Origin: Streptomyces sp. JJ36
Lineage (GTDB): Bacteria > Actinomycetota > Actinomycetes > Streptomycetales > Streptomycetaceae
Length of the DNA stretch: 42,556 bases
Assembly: GCF_021696945.1 (NCBI RefSeq)
Contig: NZ_JACYHE010000050.1
Location: 1-42,556 of the forward strand
Direction: 5' to 3'
The notes under the pieces were generated by a model, which saw nothing but the letters and a program-made list of their open reading frames with translations, did no database searches and had not been told where the DNA came from. Below are positions 24,124 to 32,655 of this stretch, piece by piece. The position numbers and the translations under genes are program-made. Positions within the stretch are counted from its first letter, which is position 1. Each line of letters begins with the position of its first letter.

Positions 24124-24244
24124 CACATGAATCGACCGTACCGCCGTTCGGGCGTTTCCGCGCGCTCAGGAAATGCGATCCCGGAAGGACGTGCGGTCCC
24201 GGCGGAGTCTGCCGCGCGACGACCGAAGCCACCGGATCCGTCCA

Positions 24245-24306
24245 GCTCAGGACCAACCCCTCGCCGGGCCCACCAGGGCGGCTGACCGACGGCGTTGGTC
24301 CTGAGC
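24245..24306 (-). terminator. Long-range stem downstream of the CGNR gene
   Basis: GCTCAGGACCAAC (24245-24257) and GTTGGTCCTGAGC (24294-24306) are a perfect 13-bp inverted repeat separated by 36 nt, starting 9 bp past the minus-strand CGNR stop. It is a likely terminator; an operator function cannot be excluded. Confidence 0.55.
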
Positions 24307-24314
24307 CCCGTCCG

Positions 24315-24893
24315 CTAGGCCCCGTCCGGCGTCGTACGGCGAGCAGTGTGACGCCGGGCCTTCGCCCGGTTACCGCAGACCTGCATGGAGCACCAGCGGC
24401 GGCTGTGATTCCGGGAGGTGTCCCAGAACACCTCGCCGCACCCCTGGTTCGCGCACCGCTTCAACCGCTGCGCCTGACCGGTCAGCGCAAGTTCGGCCCA
24501 CGCCGCGGCCAGCCTGGCCATGGCGTGCGGCACCGGGGCGAGGTCGGGGGAAGGACCGAGGGCCGACTGCGGTGCACCCGTGGCCGGAAGCGCGGCCCGG
24601 GGTGTCAGGGTGACCAGTACCGGGAGGCGCGCCAGTACGGCGTCGCCCAGTGCGAGCCGGTGCGGTGACGGTGGGCGGGCGCCGTCGCTCAGCGCCTCGC
24701 GTATGCCGGTGCGCAGATCCCGCGCGGCCTGCACATCCGCATCGGTCACCCGCGGCGCCTGCCGCACCAGCCCCGTGCGGGTCAGCCAGCGAGCCAGTCC
24801 CTCGGCGCCGGCCAGTTCGTCCCGCCCGCTCTCCAGATCGACCGTGTTCGCGAAGCCGGCGATCAGCTCGGCCGCTTCCGGCTGTCCGGACAT
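24315..24893 (-). CDS. CGNR zinc-finger (ABATE-domain) regulator
   Basis: A 192-aa protein with an N-terminal helical ABATE-like domain (AELIAGFANTVDLESGRDEL, GLARWLTRTGLV, DVQAARDLRTGIREAL). The C-terminal zinc finger is RCANQGCGEVFWDTSRNHSR then RWCSMQVCGNRAKARRH, with the Cys pairs CANQGC and CSMQVC and the name-giving CGNR. These are actinobacterial transcription regulators, often for adjacent exporters. It is divergent from the MFS gene across the GGTTAACC palindromes, which it probably binds. Confidence 0.9.
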   Translation of the reverse strand: MSGQPEAAELIAGFANTVDLESGRDELAGAEGLARWLTRTGLVRQAPRVTDADVQAARDLRTGIREALSDGARPPSPHRLALGDAVLARLPVLVTLTPRAALPATGAPQSALGPSPDLAPVPHAMARLAAAWAELALTGQAQRLKRCANQGCGEVFWDTSRNHSRRWCSMQVCGNRAKARRHTARRTTPDGA

Positions 24894-24915
24894 GCTCCCT
24901 CCTCACGAGCAGGAT

Positions 24916-24948
24916 GGTTAACCAGTCAAACTCTGTGTCTGGTTAACC
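24916..24948. promoter_or_regulatory. Operator: paired GGTTAACC palindromes
   Basis: GGTTAACCAG (24916-24925) and CTGGTTAACC (24939-24948) form a perfect inverted repeat with 13 bp between arms, and each arm contains the self-palindrome GGTTAACC. A weaker related pair (CTAACC near 24985 and GGGTTA near 25006) lies closer to the MFS start. Location in the 123-bp gap between a regulator and an exporter transcribed divergently argues for autoregulation plus exporter control. Confidence 0.8.
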
Positions 24949-25016
24949 GCAGTCTACAGGCGCGGTGAGGTGTGCGCTGCTATGCTAACCACCCAAATCG
25001 ATTAGGGGGTTACTTG

Positions 25017-26324
25017 ATGGAGAGCGCCACCGCAGACGCGGCCCTCGGCACCCCGCAGGGGCCGGTGAAGACCTCGGCGGCAACGAGCCCGCCGACGCAC
25101 CCACTGGACGCCACGCCGCGGAACACCGCCGTGCTCGTGATCTTCACCGCCGTCACCAACCTCGCCGACGGCGTCACCAAGGTGGCGCTGCCCCTGCTGG
25201 CGACGCAGATCACCCACTCGCCGGCCCAGGTGTCCGGGGTGGCGTTGACGCTGACGTTGCCGTGGCTGCTGACCGCGCTCCATGTCGGAGTCCTGGTGGA
25301 CCGCTTCGACCGGCGCCGGCTGCTGTGGGCCGCAAATCTCGTCCGGCTGGTGGCCATCGCGGCCCTGCTCGGCGGTATCGGTACCGGCACCATGAGCCTT
25401 CCGGTGCTCTACAGCGGAGGCCTCGCGCTGGGCGTCGCCGAGGTCATCGCTCTGACCTCCGCCACCGCCCTCGTGCCGGCCGCCGTCGCCCCGAGGGGCC
25501 TGGAGCGCGCCAATGCCTGGGTGGCCGGCGCCGAGACGGTATGCAACGAGTTCTGTGGCCCCTTCGTCGGCGGCCTCCTGATCGCCGCCGGTGCGAGCGT
25601 CGCCCTGGGGGCGACAAGCGTCGCGTACGTACTGGGCATGCTGGTGCTCGCGTTCCTCGCAGGCCGTTTCGCGCCTCGCCCGGACGGCGCCGGACCGACC
25701 GGCACGGTGAATCAGCGCATCGCCGAAGGGGTGCGGTTCCTGTGGCGCCAGCGGCTCCTGCGGATGATGGCACTCGCCCTGACCGTGCTGTGCTCCTGCT
25801 GGGGTGCCTGGCTCGCCCTGATGCCGCTGGTCGCGACGCAGCTGATGGGACTGGACGCGCAGCAGTACGGCATGCTGCTCAGCGCGCTCGGAGCCGGTGG
25901 CCTGGTCGGCGCCCTGACCGTGACCACCCTCAACCGACTGCTGGGCCGGCGGTGGGCCATGTTCGCGGATCTGGTGGGCACCGCCGCCATGGTGGCTGCG
26001 CCGGCGCTCACCACCAACCTGTGGCTGGTGGCGGCGAGCGCCTTCGCCGGTGGCATGGGCGGGGTGCTCTGGACGGTCAACTCGCGGACCATCAGCCAGC
26101 GCCTGGTGTCGACCGAGCTGATGGGACGGTACAACGCGGCCGCCCGCCTGTTCAGCTGGGGCGCGATGCCGCTCGGCGCCGGCCTGGTGGGCGTACTCGC
26201 CGAGTGGTTCGGTCTGCGGGCGGCGTTCGCCGTCTTCGCCGTGGCGACCCTGCTGGTGATCATTCCCTTCCTGCGCATCGCCACCCCGAGCGCCCTGAAC
26301 CGGGCGACCGCATACCCCCACTGA
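25017..26324 (+). CDS. MFS transporter (exporter)
   Basis: A 435-aa protein with about 12 membrane segments, starting after a 35-residue polar leader (NTAVLVIFTAVTNLADGVTK). It has the MFS loop signature VGVLVDRFDRRRLLW between segments 2 and 3, and a second-half repeat beginning LLRMMALALTVLCSCWGAW. It resembles the MFS_3/enterobactin-exporter-like actinobacterial efflux proteins. ATG 25017 has GGGGG 7 bp upstream; the frame upstream is non-coding. Regulation by the divergent CGNR protein is likely. Substrate unknown. Confidence 0.9.
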   Translation: MESATADAALGTPQGPVKTSAATSPPTHPLDATPRNTAVLVIFTAVTNLADGVTKVALPLLATQITHSPAQVSGVALTLTLPWLLTALHVGVLVDRFDRRRLLWAANLVRLVAIAALLGGIGTGTMSLPVLYSGGLALGVAEVIALTSATALVPAAVAPRGLERANAWVAGAETVCNEFCGPFVGGLLIAAGASVALGATSVAYVLGMLVLAFLAGRFAPRPDGAGPTGTVNQRIAEGVRFLWRQRLLRMMALALTVLCSCWGAWLALMPLVATQLMGLDAQQYGMLLSALGAGGLVGALTVTTLNRLLGRRWAMFADLVGTAAMVAAPALTTNLWLVAASAFAGGMGGVLWTVNSRTISQRLVSTELMGRYNAAARLFSWGAMPLGAGLVGVLAEWFGLRAAFAVFAVATLLVIIPFLRIATPSALNRATAYPH

Positions 26325-26426
26325 CCGGCCGGCCCCCAGCACCCGGTACCCGGCCCGAGGTGAGCGACGGTTGCTCTTCCGGGCGCCGGCCTGACCGTCA
26401 CCGGCGGGCCGGTGTCACCCGGACGT

Positions 26427-26702
26427 TCAGGAGTCACTCTGCACGCTGTGTTCCCGCGGTCCCTTCGCCCACGACGGGGAGGCTTTCCGGGTTCCGTCCC
26501 GGAATTCTTCGGCTTCCCTGGAACGCAGGACAGGTGCCACAGCCTGCCAGACGGCCTCCACAGCCCGTCCTGCGTAGGGCTCGAACCCCGGAGTGCGACC
26601 AAGAGGGCGCCGCCGCGGCGCAGTGGCACGATGCGGTGGAAAGCGCGGCTCCGGCGCAGGGCGGAAGCCCGCCCAGCATGCGACGAGGTGTTCGCTCTTC
26701 AT
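26427..26702 (-). CDS. Doubtful small ORF in the MFS/lipoprotein gap
   Basis: This 91-codon minus-strand frame begins four bases past the lipoprotein stop (ATG 26702). It reads partly protein-like (TPGFEPYAGRAVEAVWQAVA), but its ends are Arg/Pro/Ser-rich. No family is recognised. It may be the C-terminal remnant of a gene or chance. The rest of 26325-26705 holds only a short palindrome, CACCGGC-GG-GCCGGTG at 26399-26414. Confidence 0.25.
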   Translation of the reverse strand: MKSEHLVACWAGFRPAPEPRFPPHRATAPRRRPLGRTPGFEPYAGRAVEAVWQAVAPVLRSREAEEFRDGTRKASPSWAKGPREHSVQSDS

Positions 26703-26705
26703 GCG

Positions 26706-27266
26706 TCATGCGCCCCCCGATGACGGCGGCTTCTCCGGGTTCCTGGTGTCGAACACGACGACCTTGCGGGTGAAGTCCACGGAGAAGGAGCCGGAGTACC
26801 GTTCTCCGGTGACGGCGGAGGTGAAGGCGTCGCTCACCTGCCAACGGGGACTCTCCGGTACGTGCGGCCGTACGTCCGCGAGCACCGACGGTGTGCCCGG
26901 GGCGTCCTGCCACGCGTAGGCCGTCCGCAGCTCCCCGGCGGCCGCCGCGGTCAGCACCGCCACACCGGAGACCCGCAGATCCGACGGTCCGGGCACCGCA
27001 GACCTTCCCTCCCCGAGCACCTCGCCCTTCCACACCACCGACTGGAGAGCGCCGAACTCGGGGAAGTACTCCGTCACCGCTTTCGCGTCCCGCCGTACGC
27101 CACCGTCCGGCGTCGCGGACGCCTTCGGGTGCTGCCCGCCGTCCGGGGAAGTCCGGCCGTCCCCACCACCGCACCCGGCCAGCAGGACCGCACACACCGC
27201 CGGTACGGCCAGGCCACGTCGGACGGACGCCCGTCCCCTCCCGGTGGGGCTCACCACGGTGCTCAT
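26706..27266 (-). CDS. Secreted lipoprotein of unknown function
   Basis: A 186-aa protein with a basic N-terminus, a hydrophobic stretch and a lipobox (AVCAVLLAGCGGG, Cys about 32), so it should be lipid-anchored outside the membrane. The mature part has strands such as ALQSVVWKGEVLGE, SDLRVSGVAVLTAAA and SGSFSVDFTRKVVVFDTRN. No family is recognised. Its ATG overlaps the stop of the upstream CXXC protein gene by 4 nt (ATGA), so the two are an operon. Confidence 0.7.
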   Translation of the reverse strand: MSTVVSPTGRGRASVRRGLAVPAVCAVLLAGCGGGDGRTSPDGGQHPKASATPDGGVRRDAKAVTEYFPEFGALQSVVWKGEVLGEGRSAVPGPSDLRVSGVAVLTAAAAGELRTAYAWQDAPGTPSVLADVRPHVPESPRWQVSDAFTSAVTGERYSGSFSVDFTRKVVVFDTRNPEKPPSSGGA

Positions 27267-28063
27267 CCGCCGGCCTGCTGGCGCAGAGTGCTCGGCGCTT
27301 CCGGAACCTGCGCCTCGATCTGCGGGGGTACGGAGAACTCCTCGTCACAGTCGGGGCAGGTCGTCCGTCCGAAGAGACGGGTCAGGTGCTCGGCCGCGGC
27401 GGGCTGTCCGGCGTGGACGGCCAGGCGGTGCAGCCGGGGCGCCGGAGGCCGGAGTTCCGAGAGGCCCGCCGGCCTGATCGGGGCCGGCGCCGGGCCCTTG
27501 AAGTTGAGGCGCCGCACCTGCTCCTCGGGATCGCGACGGCGAGTGCCGGGCTGCTCCTCGCAGAAGTCGAGTTCGAGGGACGCCGAACAGCACGGGCACA
27601 CCACGTCGTGGAGACCGGGGAGCAGGCAGTCGTCCCACACCGGTACGCCCTCGAAGGCGAGGAGGTCCTGAAGCAGGTGGAGACAGTCCGTCTCCTCGCT
27701 GTCGAAACGCCCCTTCCTCAGGTGGTGCAGAGCTGCCCGGTGCAGTTCGCCGAACGCCTCCGGGTAGCGCGTACGTACGTATCCCGACTGGTGAAGCCGG
27801 TTCGCTCCGGCGACGATCCGGCCGGCCAGCGCGATCGCCTGGTGCTGGTCGCCGGGCCTTCGGGAGGCCGCGATGTCCGCCAGGAGGGGGAGGGCAAGGA
27901 AGCTCGCCGGGTAGACGGTCCCTTGGTGGCACAGGGAGGACCACAGTTCCTCCCATGCCTCCTCGGCCACGTCGGGGTCCGGGTCACCGGCCTCCGCGAG
28001 GAGACGTGGGACGTCGTCGGCGGGGCCGTAGGCATGCGCGTGGCGCGACCAACCCGTTGTCAT
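27263..28063 (-). CDS. HEAT-like protein with CXXC pairs
   Basis: A 266-aa protein. The first half is helical and acidic (YGPADDVPRLLAEAGDPDPD, VAEEAWEELWSSLCHQGTVY, ASFLALPLLADIA), resembling HEAT-type repeats found in small Streptomyces immunity-like or housekeeping proteins. The second half has two Cys pairs (VVCPCCSASLEL and TTCPDCDEEFSV) that could bind one zinc ion. Cytoplasmic; function unknown. It overlaps the lipoprotein start by 4 nt, although its partner is exported. Confidence 0.7.
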   Translation of the reverse strand: MTTGWSRHAHAYGPADDVPRLLAEAGDPDPDVAEEAWEELWSSLCHQGTVYPASFLALPLLADIAASRRPGDQHQAIALAGRIVAGANRLHQSGYVRTRYPEAFGELHRAALHHLRKGRFDSEETDCLHLLQDLLAFEGVPVWDDCLLPGLHDVVCPCCSASLELDFCEEQPGTRRRDPEEQVRRLNFKGPAPAPIRPAGLSELRPPAPRLHRLAVHAGQPAAAEHLTRLFGRTTCPDCDEEFSVPPQIEAQVPEAPSTLRQQAGG

Positions 28064-28131
28064 GCGCCCCAGTGTCGCGCTCTGCGCCGGCCACGCGCAC
28101 TGCGGCCCTCGTCCCGGGGAACGCGGGGCTG

Positions 28132-28290
28132 TCACGACGCAGGCCGTTCCGAGTACCCGGCTCGGGGGCCGGACGCCCGCCGGGCGGTGACCGCTCTTCT
28201 CCAGAGGCCGATCTGGAGCAGCGGCTCGGCCGCGACCACGTCCAGCAGCCTCAGGAGGTTCAGCAGTCGTCGCAGTCGCAGCGTGTACAT
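28132..28290 (-). CDS. Small basic ORF, possible
   Basis: ATG 28290 follows GGAAGG and opens a 52-aa Leu/Arg-rich peptide (MYTLRLRRLLNLLRLLDVVA). It lies between the CXXC gene and the frameshifted 28355-28839 gene. The start signal is good, but the composition is what random high-GC sequence also gives. Confidence 0.3.
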   Translation of the reverse strand: MYTLRLRRLLNLLRLLDVVAAEPLLQIGLWRRAVTARRASGPRAGYSERPAS

Positions 28291-28354
28291 GCGTTCCTTC
28301 CCGTGCAGGCCCGCGGGGCCGGCGGCCCCGGCCGGCTGCACGCCCGCACCGGCG

Positions 28355-28839
28355 TCAGCCGTGACACAGTACGTTCACCAGGTAGGCCGTTTCCGGCAGG
28401 GACCGCACATACGCGAGCGGGTCCGCAGCGTAGGTCTCCCCGGTGCTCAGGTGCGGGCACCTGCGGGGCCCGTCGCACGCGGCGTGGACCGCATGACCGT
28501 CCTCGATCCACCAGCCGTCCCGGGTGAGCAGCACGAAGTGGTCCCGGGTGTGCAGGGAAGACGTGTCCAGCATGCCCTTGGGACCTCCGGCGCACCGGCC
28601 GGGGAGGGCGGGCAGGGGGGGCCGTCGTACCGGGGGTCGTCGTGCACCAGCTCCGGACTTCCCTCGTATCCCGGCCGGAGGGGAAACCCCAGGCCGTCCT
28701 GGGGTCCCCGTATCGCCCACCGGTCCCACATCTCTCGCCACTCGACCCCGGAGTACATCTCGAACGGCCCCAGCGCGCGGGCCAGTTCCTTGTGCACGTC
28801 GGCACGGCTCTCCGGCGGCAGGCAGACGATCAGCCGCAT
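28355..28839 (-). pseudogene. Hypothetical gene with a frameshift in a seven-C run
   Basis: ATG 28839 begins 6 bp after the amidohydrolase stop and reads MRLIVCLPPESRADVHKELA, EWREMWDRWAIRGPQDGLGF and HDDPRYDGPP. At the seven-base C run (28615-28621, G on the plus strand) the frame is lost. One added C joins it to LPALPGRCAGGPKGMLDTSS, DHFVLLTRDGWWIEDGHAVH and a C-terminal VRSLPETAYLVNVLCHG ending at 28355. The repaired product would be about 161 aa, a ferredoxin-like small protein of unknown function. The homopolymer could be a sequencing error, a mutation or a slippage switch. It is co-transcribed with the amidohydrolase. Confidence 0.65.
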
Positions 28840-28844
28840 CCGGG

Positions 28845-30083
28845 TCACTCGGGCACTCCGAGGGAGGAACGGGCGCCGGTGCCGTACGGGCCGGTGGGCA
28901 CTGGGTGGTGGGGGTGGCCGGCGGTCATGACGAGGCGGACGGCGCGGAGGGCCTCCAGGCCGGTGAGGGGGTCGCCGTCCACGGCGAGCAGGTCGGCGCG
29001 GTGACCGGGCGCGAGGCGGCCGGTCACCCCTTCCAGGCCGAGGGCGCGGGCGGCGTCCACCGTCGCCATGTCGAGCACCCGTGCGGGCGGGAAGCCGAGG
29101 TGGCTGTAGAAGCCGAGGCTGGAGACCAGGTCGTCGAAGACCGCGTACGGCACCCCGGCGTCCGTGCCGGAGAGCAGCCGCACCCCCTGCTCGGCCATCC
29201 AGCGGACGCGCGCGAACATCTCCTCCGCGCGCTCCCGCCCGAACCGGTCGGCGAGGCCGCGCCAGTTGGGACTGGCCGCCGGGCACACGGCGATCTCCCG
29301 GGCGGCCAGCTCCGCGACGAGCTCCGGGCGGACGTCGAAGCCGCCGCGCGCCATCCAGGTGCAGTGCTCGACGGTGTCCACGCCCGCGGCGACGGCGGCC
29401 GCGATCCCGTCCGTGCCGTGCGCGTGCGCCGCCACCGGCAGACCGTGCGCCCGGGCCTCCCGGACGACCAGTCCGAGCTCGGCCGGGGCGAACTGGGACT
29501 CCCATATCGCCGGCCCGTCCTTGGTCAGCCCGCCGCCGGTGGCCATCACCTTGATCACGTCGGCGCCGCGCGCCGCGTTCCGCCGGATCAGCTCCCGGAT
29601 CGACCCGGGACCGTCGACCTCGCCGCCGAGATAGTGGCAGTGGCCGCCGGGCGGGGTGAGCGGGGTTCCCGCGGCGAGGATGCGTGGCCCGGGCAGTTCG
29701 CCGCGCGCGATCGCCGCCCGCAGCCGGAACACCAGCCCGTCGCGGTCGCCCAGGTCCCGTACGGTCGTGACGCCCGTACGGACCAGCCGCGCCGCCCGGT
29801 CCGCCATGCCGGCCCACACCTCCGCCTCGTCCGCGGCCTCCAGGGCGCCGACCGGGTCCGGTCCGGCGTCCAGGACCAGGTGCACATGGCAGTCGACGAG
29901 GCCGGGCAGCAGGGTGCCGCCGGGGAGGTCCACCCGCTCGGCGTCCTCGCCGGCCCGGGCCTCCACCTCCGTCCGGGGCCCGACGGCCGCGATACGGTCC
30001 TGCTCCACCAGCACCGCACCGTCCCGCAGCACCTGCCCGCCGGGCCCGGTGAGCACCCGTCCGGCCGCGATCACGTACCGCAT
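28845..30083 (-). CDS. Amidohydrolase (imidazolonepropionase/prolidase type)
   Basis: A 412-aa metal-dependent hydrolase of the amidohydrolase superfamily. Metal ligands visible are HVH (H66, H68) in LVDCHVHLV, Lys178 in ADVIKVMATGGG (possible carboxylysine), His220 in AAHAHG, His240 in TVEHC and Asp308 in SGTDAGVPY. C-terminal GRLAPGHRADLLAVDGDPL is the typical N-terminal-domain-completing strand. Related enzymes act as Xaa-Pro or Xaa-Arg dipeptidases and ochratoxinases. ATG 30083 follows GAGGGG at 5-6 bp; the frame upstream is Arg/Pro-rich and non-coding. Cytoplasmic. Confidence 0.88.
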   Translation of the reverse strand: MRYVIAAGRVLTGPGGQVLRDGAVLVEQDRIAAVGPRTEVEARAGEDAERVDLPGGTLLPGLVDCHVHLVLDAGPDPVGALEAADEAEVWAGMADRAARLVRTGVTTVRDLGDRDGLVFRLRAAIARGELPGPRILAAGTPLTPPGGHCHYLGGEVDGPGSIRELIRRNAARGADVIKVMATGGGLTKDGPAIWESQFAPAELGLVVREARAHGLPVAAHAHGTDGIAAAVAAGVDTVEHCTWMARGGFDVRPELVAELAAREIAVCPAASPNWRGLADRFGRERAEEMFARVRWMAEQGVRLLSGTDAGVPYAVFDDLVSSLGFYSHLGFPPARVLDMATVDAARALGLEGVTGRLAPGHRADLLAVDGDPLTGLEALRAVRLVMTAGHPHHPVPTGPYGTGARSSLGVPE

Positions 30084-30150
30084 GTCCCCTCCCGTCTTCC
30101 CGGCGTCCGGTCGCCCGCTTCCCCTCGATGGTGACGTACGGAACCCGGTG

Positions 30151-31332
30151 TCAGGGCGCGGACTTGCCGGGAGCCGCCTCCGGCGCACCGGGTGACTGCG
30201 CCGGGTCCGCGGCGTCCGCGGGGTCCGCGGCCGGGTCGGTGGGGTCGGCGGACGGTACGCCGGACGGTTCGTCCTGCCGTACCGGGGCGTCCGGGGTGGG
30301 CCGCGGTGCCGGGTGGGCGGCGAGCAGGCGGGCGCAGTAGGCGGGGACGCGGTCCTCGCCGCCCGCCGCCGTGGTGACGGCGGGCAGCGTCACATGCGGG
30401 TCCCGGGCATGGATCCGGCACTGCGCCACCAGGTGCTGCACGGTGGGCGGTCCGGGCGTCCCGGAAGCCGTGACGCCGTCCCCTTTCTCCGCGAGCGTCG
30501 AGGCACCGCCGGAGGGGGCGGCCGGGTGCGGGGCGTTGCGGTGGTCCGTACGGTCCGGGGCCGCGTCCTGTGCGTCCGACGGTTCCGCCGGCGGGGAGGC
30601 GCCGGGGGAGGGGAAGCCGTGTGCGGGGGACGTGTCGTCGCCGGGGGAGGTGAACGGCACGCCGCCGGCGGCCACGGCCACGCCGCCGCCGAGCGCCGCG
30701 ACGAGCGCCCCGGCCAGGGCGCTCGTACGGGCGCGGCCCAGGCGGCGGCCCCAGCGGCGCAGCCGGGTCAGGGTGCCGGGAGCCGGTGCCGGGGCGCGGG
30801 CCGTACCGGCCTCCGCGCGGTAGGCGGCCAGTGCGGGGCCGGGGTCGGGAAGCGGCCCCGGGCGGGCCGTGCGGGCGGTGTTGAGCGCGGCGGCGAGGTC
30901 GCGCAGGGCGGCGTCGGGGGGCATGCCGGAGCCGGGAGCCGACGGGTCGCCGGACGCCGCGGGAGCAGGCCGGTGGACGGGCGCCGGGCACCCGCACCAC
31001 TCCGGGTGGGCGGAGTCCTGACCGGCCCGGGCGCGGCCGGCCGGACCGGGGTGTGCGCCGGGTGTGTGGTCCGTACCGTTCGGGTCCGCCTCCACGGAGC
31101 CGGCGGCGCCGGCCGCACCGGCGCCGCCGGCTGCGATCAGACGGCGCAGTGCCGCGGCGTCCCAGCCGGTGCCGTCGGGGTTCGCGGTGCCGGGGTCCGT
31201 GGCGTCCGGGGCAGTGCTGCCGGGGTCCGTACCGTACGGGGCCGTCGCGCCCCGGCCCCAGCCGTCCCCGGCCTGCGGCTGCGGGGACGCTTCTCCGGGA
31301 CCGCAGTTCCTCGTCTTGTCGATCTCGTTCAT
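30151..31332 (-). CDS. Membrane partner (putative anti-sigma) of the adjacent ECF sigma factor
   Basis: A 393-aa Ala/Pro/Gly-rich protein. A cytoplasmic N-terminal part (GWDAAALRRLIAAGGAG, AALRDLAAALNTARTARPG, then ALAAYRAEAG) is followed by one membrane segment (TSALAGALVAALGGGVAVAA). A disordered outer region and a small conserved-looking module (TVQHLVAQCRIHARDPHV, AYCARLL) complete it. It shares architecture with 38576-40066, the partner of the second sigma factor. Its ATG overlaps the sigma stop by 4 nt. An anti-sigma role is inferred from coupling and topology; no zinc-binding HxxxCxxC motif is visible. Confidence 0.65.
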   Translation of the reverse strand: MNEIDKTRNCGPGEASPQPQAGDGWGRGATAPYGTDPGSTAPDATDPGTANPDGTGWDAAALRRLIAAGGAGAAGAAGSVEADPNGTDHTPGAHPGPAGRARAGQDSAHPEWCGCPAPVHRPAPAASGDPSAPGSGMPPDAALRDLAAALNTARTARPGPLPDPGPALAAYRAEAGTARAPAPAPGTLTRLRRWGRRLGRARTSALAGALVAALGGGVAVAAGGVPFTSPGDDTSPAHGFPSPGASPPAEPSDAQDAAPDRTDHRNAPHPAAPSGGASTLAEKGDGVTASGTPGPPTVQHLVAQCRIHARDPHVTLPAVTTAAGGEDRVPAYCARLLAAHPAPRPTPDAPVRQDEPSGVPSADPTDPAADPADAADPAQSPGAPEAAPGKSAP

Positions 31333-31961
31333 CTCCGTACCGCCGCCGTCTCGGCCGGTCGTTCCACCAGGTGCGCGAGGCGCTTGAGGCCCCGGGAGAG
31401 GGCCATGGCCACCGCGCCCGGGCGCTTGCCGAGCACCTGTGCCGCGCCCTTCGTGTCCAGGTCGAGGAGGACCCGCAGCACCACCGCCTCCGCCTGGGGT
31501 TCCGGCAGGGTCCCGATGAGCTCCAGCACCTCCTGCGCCGAGAACCGGGCCCCGGCGGTCTCCGCGACGTCGGGCACGCCGCCTGTCAGGGGGTCCCGGG
31601 ACTCGGGCAGTTCGTCCCAGGGCACGGTCACCTCGGGTACCCGGCGTCTCCTCCGGCGTACCAGGTCCCGCGCGCGGTTGCGGGTGACCGCCAGCGCGAA
31701 GCGCCGGAAGGCCGGTCCGTCGCCGTCGAAGCGCATCACGTCGCGGGCGACCTGGAGCCAGGCCTCCGCCACCACGTCCTCCGCGTCCTGGCCGACGATG
31801 ACCCCGGCGTAGCGGAGGAGTTCGGGGGTCAGGGTGCGGTAGAGCACGCGGAAGGCCTGCTCGTCGCCCTGCTGGGCGGCCCGGACCTCCGCGGTCAGCT
31901 CCCCCCGGGAGTGGCGCCGCGTGCCCGCGGCGTCGTCCTCCCCGCCGACCGGCTCACTCAC
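31329..31961 (-). CDS. ECF RNA polymerase sigma factor (copy 1)
   Basis: A 210-aa sigma-70 family protein with region 2 (AFRVLYRTLTPELLRYAGVI, GQDAEDVVAEAWLQVARDV, RRFALAVTRNRARDLVRRR) and region 4 (LPEPQAEAVVLRVLLDLDTK, GAAQVLGKRPGAVAMALSRG, LKRLAHLV). GTG 31961 has GAAAGG 8 bp upstream. Its downstream neighbour is a membrane protein joined by an ATGA overlap, the usual sigma/anti-sigma arrangement. It is clearly paralogous to the sigma factor at 37911 (AQVLGKRPGAV is shared). Confidence 0.9.
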   Translation of the reverse strand: MSEPVGGEDDAAGTRRHSRGELTAEVRAAQQGDEQAFRVLYRTLTPELLRYAGVIVGQDAEDVVAEAWLQVARDVMRFDGDGPAFRRFALAVTRNRARDLVRRRRRRVPEVTVPWDELPESRDPLTGGVPDVAETAGARFSAQEVLELIGTLPEPQAEAVVLRVLLDLDTKGAAQVLGKRPGAVAMALSRGLKRLAHLVERPAETAAVRR

Positions 31962-32508
31962 TCGGACAACCTTTCGCCTGGTGTGTGTGCGCCCGCGCCG
32001 TCCGCACGTACGGAGGGCGTGTCCGTTGGACCAGGCCGGGTGGTACAGGGTTGTACGACCGGGGCGCATCGGGTGTGTGAGGTGCGCCACCGTGGCGGGG
32101 GCCGGGGAGGGCGCACGCGAGGCGCGGGGGAGCGGAGCGGCGGACGGAGTACGGGAGGTCGCCGGGACGGTGCGCCGGGCGCGCCCCGGAAGGGGGGCGG
32201 GGAGGGCCGGGAGGGTCTCGGGCGGTGCCGGAAAGGCGCGCCGGGCCGGCCCCCGGAAGGGTGCCGGGAGGCGGCTTGGGAGGCGGCCCCGGAGGCCCCT
32301 CCCGAGGCCCCTTCGCACGCCCCCGGAACGGCGTTCCGGTAGCACCTCCGGGTGCCCCGTCGCAGGCCCGCGGAGTCCGTTCGATTTCCTGCTCGATTCC
32401 CCCGGTCAGGGGCTGAAACCCGAGTGGGCGAGGGGGGTCCTGGGAAGTCTTGACAGGCCGTGAACCGTGACCTCACAGTGGGCCCTAAGCACAACGCAAT
32501 GAGATGTT

Positions 32509-32553
32509 TTCTCTGCGCGTTCTCTGCGTGTTTCCGTCGTACTTCCGTCGTAC
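32509..32553 (+). repeat. Two adjacent pairs of 11-bp direct repeats
   Basis: TTCTCTGCGCG and TTCTCTGCGTG are adjacent (32509-32530). After one T, TTCCGTCGTAC occurs twice in tandem (32532-32553). All four units are 11 bp, near one helical turn, so they present the same DNA face. Such arrays bind cooperative regulators; they lie about 215 bp before the dehydrogenase start. Confidence 0.6.
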
Positions 32554-32632
32554 CTTGTCGCGTTGCCATGCGGGCGCACCCTGCGTGTGCCCTGCGGGCG
32601 CGACCCTTCCTGCCCTATCGGGCGCCGAATGT

Positions 32633-32655
32633 TCCCGGGTGGAAAAAACCCGGGA
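32633..32655 (+). promoter_or_regulatory. Leader hairpin with A-rich loop
   Basis: TCCCGGGT (32633-32640) pairs with ACCCGGGA (32648-32655) around the loop GGAAAAA, 111 bp before the dehydrogenase ATG. It could be a leader stem or attenuator. There is no downstream U-tract. Confidence 0.45.

Noticed and set aside
21962..24130. Long plus-strand frame of over 700 codons opposite the subtilase
   Set aside because: It consists of Gly/Arg/Val-rich shadow sequence. The minus strand holds the catalytic triad and propeller repeats.
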